Assembly (NCBI GenBank): GCA_947380915.1
Contig: CANCSY010000125.1
Location: 1-8,816 of the forward strand
Reading direction: 5' to 3'
Source: Beijerinckiaceae bacterium
Lineage (GTDB): Bacteria; Pseudomonadota; Alphaproteobacteria; Rhizobiales; Beijerinckiaceae
DNA: 8,816 nt
The stretch's first letter is position 1. Every line of letters begins with the position of its first letter. Positions 6,577-8,816 of this stretch are shown here, one piece after another. The translations under genes were made by a program, and so were the position numbers. A model generated the notes under the pieces. The model was not told the DNA's origin and did not search any database. It worked only from the letters and a program-made list of their open reading frames with translations.

Positions 6577-8766
6577 ATGCAAGCCGAAAGCGCGACGGAC
6601 GACACCGAACACCTGACGCCTGGCTCGGCCGCAGGCACGCCTGAAATGGTGGAGTCCACCCATGAGCCGCGTGTCCCCATGCGGCTGGTTGCCCTGAAGC
6701 ATGGGGACACTTTCATGGTCGCCGATTTCAATGGCGACGTGCTGGGGGAGGGGGACGGGCTTTTCCAGAACGATACGCGCCTGCTGTCGCGCTGGCGTCT
6801 GACGGTGGGGGGCAAGGCGCCGGTGCTGCTGAGCTCATCGCTCAGCCAGGACAATGTGGTCTTCACCTCCAACCTGACCAACCGCCCCCTGCCGCCGCTG
6901 GGGGCGCAATCCCTGAAGGAAGGGGTGATCCATATCGAGCGCAAGCGGCTCATCAACGCTGATCGCATGTATGAGCGGATCACCTTCACCAATTTCGCCA
7001 TGAGCGCGACCGAAGTGCCCTTCGCGCTGGAATTCTGCGCCGACTTTCGCGACATGTTCGAGGTGCGCGGCCTCAGCCGGGCTGCGCGGGGCGAGGTCTT
7101 TCCCGCCGATGTCAACGCCTCCGATGTTAAGCTCTCCTATCGCGGCCTCGATGGCATGATGCGCGAGGCCCATGTCAGCTTTTCAGAGGAGCCTACGACC
7201 CTGACGCCCACACGCGCGGCCTTTCAGTTGGCTTTGCCGCATAACGGATCGCGCAGCCTCTATGTCGAAGTCGGCCCGCACCGGGAGACGCCCGATTGCG
7301 CGCGCTGGCGGGCCGCCGCCGCGCGGGGCCATTTCGGCATGCGCAGCCAGAGGCGGCGCGGCGCGACTGTTCATTCGAGGGCGCGCCTGTTCAACACCTG
7401 GATCGACAAGTCCCGCGCCGATCTCGCCTTGCTCACGACGCAACTGCCCACGGGGCCTTATCCCTATGCGGGGATCCCCTGGTTCTCGACCCCCTTCGGG
7501 CGCGACGCCATCATCACGGCCTTGCAGATGCTATGGCTTGACCCTTCGCTGGCGCGGGGCGTGCTGAAATTTCTCGCCCATCATCAGGCGGTGGATCATT
7601 CGCCGTTCCGCGATTCAGCGCCCGGCAAGATCATGCACGAAACGCGGCGCGGCGAGATGGCGGCGTTGCAGGAATTGCCCTTCGGTCTCTACTATGGCGG
7701 CGTCGACACCACGCCACTCTTCGTCATGCTGGCGGGCGCCTATGCGGAGCGCACGGGAGACCTCTCTTTCATCGATGAAATATGGTCCGCGCTGGAGCGG
7801 GCCACCGCCTGGATCGAGAAGGAGGGCGATTCCGATGGGGACGGGCTGATTGACTATCTGCGCGGCGCGGACTCCGGGCTCTCCAATCAGGGCTGGAAGG
7901 ACAGCAACGACTCCGTCTTCCATGCGGATGGAGGCGACCCGCAGGGCGCCATCGCGCTCATCGAGGTGCAGGGCTATTGCTATGCGGCGCTGGTGGCCAT
8001 GGCGGGCATCGCCGAGCGGCGCAACCAGTTCGAGGCCGCCGCCCGCTGGCAGCGCGGCGCCGAGCGCCTGCGGGGCATTGTTGAGGAGCGTTTCTGGCTC
8101 GAGGAGAAGAACTTCTACGCGCTGGCGGTGGATGGTTCAGGGCGCCCCTGCGCGGTGCGCGCCTCCAACGCCGGGCATCTGCTCTACACGGGCCTGCCCA
8201 GCGCGCACCGTGCTCGCCATATCATCAACCAGTTGCTGGCGCCCGATTTCGCCACGGGCTGGGGCATCCGCACCCTTCCGCTTGGCGAGGCGCGCTATAA
8301 TCCCATGTCCTATCACAATGGCTCGGTCTGGCCCCATGACAGCGCCATGTGCGTGGCGGGCATGGCGCGCTATGGCGAGCGGGCGGGGGTGGTGCAGATG
8401 ATGGGCGACATGTTCGACGCCGCCGTGCGCTTCGACATGCGCCTGCCCGAACTCTTCTGCGGCTTCCAGCGCGGGCCGGGGGAGGGGCCCGTGACCTATC
8501 CGGTCGCCTGCCTGCCGCAGGCCTGGGCCTCGGGCTCGGTCTTCATGCTGCTGCAGGCGTGCTTGGGGCTGCGGATCGACGGCTATCGCGGCGCAGTCCA
8601 TATCAACCGGGCCCGCCTGCCGCCTGATGTGGATGAATTGGTCATCAAGGGGCTGCTGGTCGGCCATCGCCAGATCGACCTGACCTTCCATCGGGTGGGC
8701 AATGGGGTGGTGGCCTATTCGGATGATTTCTTCGATGGGTCGATTCCGGTGCTGCAGCACGCTTAA
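6577..8766 (+). CDS. Amylo-alpha-1,6-glucosidase / glycogen debranching-type glycoside hydrolase
   Basis: This 729-residue, probably cytoplasmic enzyme has a non-conserved acidic leader (1-33). A GDE_N_bis-like beta domain follows at about 35-235, with VALKHGDTFMVADFNGDV and GLFQNDTRLLSRW. An (alpha/alpha)6 catalytic domain runs from about 270 to 665. Its signature segments are GIPWFSTPFGRDAIIT (299-314), ETRRGEMAALQELPFGLYYG (355-374), NQGWKDSNDS (437-446), EVQGYCYAAL (463-472) and SYHNGSVWPHD (578-588). Family knowledge suggests acidic residues in WKDSNDS and the E/HD near the later motifs as catalytic candidates; I cannot assign them firmly. The family usually cleaves alpha-1,6-linked glucose at glycogen branches, but related MGH1-like enzymes act on small glucosides or mannosides, so the substrate is open. 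It is unrelated in fold to the GH13 enzyme GlgX. No other glycogen gene is in the window; pairing with GT4 implies a shared glycan pathway. No frameshift is seen. Confidence 0.92.
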   Translation: MQAESATDDTEHLTPGSAAGTPEMVESTHEPRVPMRLVALKHGDTFMVADFNGDVLGEGDGLFQNDTRLLSRWRLTVGGKAPVLLSSSLSQDNVVFTSNLTNRPLPPLGAQSLKEGVIHIERKRLINADRMYERITFTNFAMSATEVPFALEFCADFRDMFEVRGLSRAARGEVFPADVNASDVKLSYRGLDGMMREAHVSFSEEPTTLTPTRAAFQLALPHNGSRSLYVEVGPHRETPDCARWRAAAARGHFGMRSQRRRGATVHSRARLFNTWIDKSRADLALLTTQLPTGPYPYAGIPWFSTPFGRDAIITALQMLWLDPSLARGVLKFLAHHQAVDHSPFRDSAPGKIMHETRRGEMAALQELPFGLYYGGVDTTPLFVMLAGAYAERTGDLSFIDEIWSALERATAWIEKEGDSDGDGLIDYLRGADSGLSNQGWKDSNDSVFHADGGDPQGAIALIEVQGYCYAALVAMAGIAERRNQFEAAARWQRGAERLRGIVEERFWLEEKNFYALAVDGSGRPCAVRASNAGHLLYTGLPSAHRARHIINQLLAPDFATGWGIRTLPLGEARYNPMSYHNGSVWPHDSAMCVAGMARYGERAGVVQMMGDMFDAAVRFDMRLPELFCGFQRGPGEGPVTYPVACLPQAWASGSVFMLLQACLGLRIDGYRGAVHINRARLPPDVDELVIKGLLVGHRQIDLTFHRVGNGVVAYSDDFFDGSIPVLQHA

Positions 8767-8816
8767 GGGGTGGCTCGCCGCCCCACGAACCCGGCGATCG
8801 CCAGCCAGAGCCAGCC
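8763..8816 (-). CDS. C-terminal end of a convergent gene, probably a small membrane protein
   Basis: On the minus strand a frame is open from the right edge for 17 codons and ends with TAA at 8763-8765, reading GWLWLAIAGFVGRRATP. A hydrophobic helix followed by two arginines and a short tail is a typical membrane-protein ending. Fourteen of the 17 codons end in G or C, as in the neighbouring genes. Its stop overlaps the end of the debranching-type gene by 4 bases within the palindrome CTTAAG. Seventeen codons are too few to name a family, and chance is possible. Confidence 0.5.
   Translation of the reverse strand, partial: GWLWLAIAGFVGRRATP
8767..8784 (+). terminator. GC-rich stem-loop directly after the debranching-type gene
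   Basis: GGGGTGG-CTCG-CCGCCCC begins at the base after the stop codon and can form seven pairs, one of them U-G, around a 4-base loop. It is more stable as plus-strand RNA, since the minus-strand copy has a C-A mismatch. That fits an end signal for the GT4-hydrolase operon. No T-run follows, so termination would be inefficient or factor-aided. Confidence 0.35.

Overview
The window is GC-rich, densely coded DNA with strong G/C bias at third codon positions. The protein families and gene pairings look alphaproteobacterial, plausibly from Hyphomicrobiales or a relative. That is a judgement from family resemblance and base composition; there is no rRNA or other marker to fix the genus. I see no tRNA, rRNA, CRISPR array, insertion sequence or phage gene. 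This looks like ordinary chromosomal sequence.

Layout. (1) 1-706, plus strand: the 3' end of a GT2 polyprenyl-phosphate sugar transferase overlaps by 4 bases (ATGA) a small three-helix membrane protein of the lipid A biosynthesis N-terminal (LAB_N) type. Together they look like an envelope-glycan module. (2) 743-5154, minus strand: a two-gene RND efflux operon, adaptor then permease, joined by a TGATG stop/start overlap. No outer-membrane channel or regulator gene lies in the window. (3) 5155-5498: a 344-base divergent intergenic region holding the control signals for both flanking operons. It has good ribosome binding sites, several dyads and a direct repeat, but no strong consensus promoter. 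(4) 5499-8766, plus strand: a GT4 glycosyltransferase followed 7 bases later by a 729-residue glycogen-debranching-type (amylo-alpha-1,6-glucosidase family) glycoside hydrolase. This is probably a two-gene carbohydrate operon. (5) 8763-8816, minus strand: the last 17 codons of what looks like a convergent membrane-protein gene.

How the genes work together. The adaptor and permease should form the inner-membrane and periplasmic part of a tripartite drug/solute exporter that borrows a TolC-type channel encoded elsewhere. GT2 plus LAB_N would make and perhaps handle a lipid-linked sugar. GT4 plus the debranching-type enzyme would build and trim an alpha-glucan or a small glucoside.

Nothing here is clearly a new system. 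The points most worth a second look are the orphan LAB_N protein coupled to GT2, the GT4-hydrolase pair whose product is not obvious, the glycine-rich insertion in the pump's docking-domain region, and the structured divergent intergenic region.
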